Notes under the pieces: generated by a model
Databases searched by the model: none
What the model saw: the letters and a program-made list of their open reading frames with translations, nothing else
Told to the model about the DNA's origin: nothing
Part shown: positions 12,421-13,563 of the stretch, in pieces
How the letters are laid out: the number at the start of each line of letters is the position of its first letter
Position numbering within the stretch: position 1 is the stretch's first letter
Program-made: the position numbers and the translations under genes
Assembly (NCBI GenBank): GCA_002310155.1
Contig: DBYF01000128.1
Location: 1-13,563, forward strand
From: Mageeibacillus sp. UBA1193
Lineage (GTDB): Bacteria > Bacillota > Clostridia > Saccharofermentanales > Saccharofermentanaceae
DNA: 13,563 bases
Direction: 5' to 3'

Positions 12421-13563
12421 GGTTCATTTCCTTTCCGAACTATTGAACCATAGCTGTCGAGAATTGTATACATCTCGAAGGCGTGTGACGCTTTCAGAAG
12501 AACGTAATCGCCCTCGGAAACCAGCTCTGTGAGCTTTTCTGCCATTTTCTCCTTATCCGAGAAAATGAATACCGGCATTTCAGGTGCTACGGAAAAAGCA
12601 CCGTCAACGACGTTTTTCTGGAAATCTCCGATGACCAGAAGTCCGTCGAGACCTACGGAAGCAGCCTTTGCGCCGACTTCGAAGTGCTTCTGCGGAGCGA
12701 CATCTCCGAGCTCGAGCATATCGCCGATGCAGGCAAATGCTTTACTGTGTTTCGCGAGACGGCGGACCGATTCGAAGGCCGACATCATGGACTCCGGGCC
12801 CGCGTTATAGGCATCGTCGAGGAAGTAGACTCCCTCGTCATTCACAAGTCTTTCTCTATGTCCGATCTGGACAAATGCTGCGATCCCCTCAGCGACCAGT
12901 TCCGGCGCGATGCCGAAATAAAGACCGCACAGAAGTCCCGCAAGTGCATTTCCGACGTGGTGCTTGCCGACTACGGAGATCGCGAGATCGAATTCCTGAA
13001 GTGCTCCGAAGCCCGCGGCCGCGGTGAAGCAGATCCTTGCGCCCTCGCAGTAGATATTTTCCGCGTAGGCAAGGCCGTATGGAAGCGGGTCGAGAACGAC
13101 TGTCTCTGTCGATGTGTAGGCGATCTTTACGTCTTCCCTGATCATGCCCTCGGCAACTGCCTTCTGCAGGTATTCATCCGCGTACGGCATGATGAGAAGT
13201 CCGCCCTCGGCGAGTCCTTCGAGGATCTCGAGTTTCGCTTTCAGGATCTCGTCACGGGATCCGAGAAGCTCCATATGGGCGACCCCGATATTCGTGATGA
13301 CGGCAACGTCCGGATGCGCGATGTTCGTAAGCTCGGAGATCTCTCCTCTTCCTCTCATGCCCATCTCCAGAACGATGACTTCCGTATCTTCCGGGGTATT
13401 TAAGATCGTCAGTGAAAGACCGATCTCGTTGTTGTTATTATTCTTGGTCGCGTAGACTCTCTTGCCACGGGACAGGCTGCTCGCGATCATCTCACGGGTA
13501 GATGTCTTTCCGACACTTCCCGTGACTGCGACGACCTTGCATCCGAGCTTCAGGCGGTATGCT
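12417..13563 (-). CDS. murF: MurF, UDP-MurNAc-tripeptide--D-Ala-D-Ala ligase (5' end outside window)
   Basis: MurF joins D-Ala-D-Ala to the UDP-MurNAc-tripeptide with ATP, the last cytoplasmic precursor step. About 381 residues are visible; the frame stays open past the first in-window ATG (13490) to the edge, and those extra 24 codons contain the P-loop VTGSVGKTSTREM (GKT at 13503-13511), so the real start lies beyond the window. Roughly 80-100 N-terminal residues are missing. Further hallmarks are EMGMRGRGEISEL and ITNIGVAHMELLGSRDEI, typical of MurF rather than MurE or MurC, and DDAYNAGPESM in the C-terminal half. The family TKGNxNNEIG loop appears as TKNNNNNEIG, five Asn in a row. It overlaps ftsW by 4 nt, which implies coupled translation. 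Confidence 0.96.
   Translation of the reverse strand, partial: AYRLKLGCKVVAVTGSVGKTSTREMIASSLSRGKRVYATKNNNNNEIGLSLTILNTPEDTEVIVLEMGMRGRGEISELTNIAHPDVAVITNIGVAHMELLGSRDEILKAKLEILEGLAEGGLLIMPYADEYLQKAVAEGMIREDVKIAYTSTETVVLDPLPYGLAYAENIYCEGARICFTAAAGFGALQEFDLAISVVGKHHVGNALAGLLCGLYFGIAPELVAEGIAAFVQIGHRERLVNDEGVYFLDDAYNAGPESMMSAFESVRRLAKHSKAFACIGDMLELGDVAPQKHFEVGAKAASVGLDGLLVIGDFQKNVVDGAFSVAPEMPVFIFSDKEKMAEKLTELVSEGDYVLLKASHAFEMYTILDSYGSIVRKGNEP

Noticed and set aside
13490..13490. ATG at 13490 as the murF start
   Set aside because: The frame is open to the window edge and the 24 codons before this ATG encode the P-loop, essential to MurF, so this Met is internal.

Overview
All thirteen genes in this window lie on the minus strand, so transcription runs from high to low coordinates. 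Every long reading frame on the plus strand is antisense to a recognisable conserved gene. The content and order suggest a Gram-positive bacterium of the Firmicutes, probably class Clostridia: the tail of a division/cell-wall (dcw) cluster, a DivIB-type FtsQ with a long charged cytoplasmic tail, strong AGGAGG-type ribosome binding sites, an OmpR-type two-component system, and an rsmD-coaD-coiled-coil module. Base composition looks near balanced by eye. I cannot name a genus.

Region 1 (13563 down to 8943) is a tightly packed dcw segment: murF (5' end outside the window), ftsW, murG and ftsQ/divIB, joined by 4-nt and 11-nt overlaps and a 3-nt gap. It covers the last cytoplasmic addition to the UDP-MurNAc-peptide, the glycosyltransfer that makes lipid II, the SEDS septal glycan polymerase, and a divisome scaffold. 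mraY, murD, murC and ftsA, often interleaved with these genes, are absent from the interval.

Region 2 (8942 to 1723) starts with a 199-nt intergenic stretch carrying a good sigma-A-type promoter (TTGTAA, 18 nt, TATAAT). It continues as a probable single operon: ftsZ, nrdR, response regulator, sensor histidine kinase, nth, recG. Junctions range from 31-nt gaps to a 4-nt overlap. Directly upstream of the -35 element is a 16-bp sequence matching the published NrdR-box consensus at 13 of 16 positions, including all the most conserved ones. nrdR is the second gene of this operon, so the layout suggests a feedback loop in which the dNTP-sensing repressor NrdR controls its own operon and with it the division GTPase FtsZ. 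This is the most interesting hypothesis in the window.

Region 3 (1722 to 5) has its own promoter (TTGCCA, 16 nt, TATAGT) driving rsmD (16S rRNA methylation), coaD (coenzyme A synthesis, TTG start) and a small coiled-coil protein of unknown function.

No RNA genes, CRISPR arrays, insertion sequences or phage genes were seen. This is core chromosome with unusual details: a possible NrdR site, an FtsZ with a long Pro/Ala linker and two candidate C-terminal-peptide motifs, an endonuclease III with altered cysteine spacing, acidic insertions in FtsW and RecG, and a perfect 9-bp inverted repeat just upstream of the response regulator.
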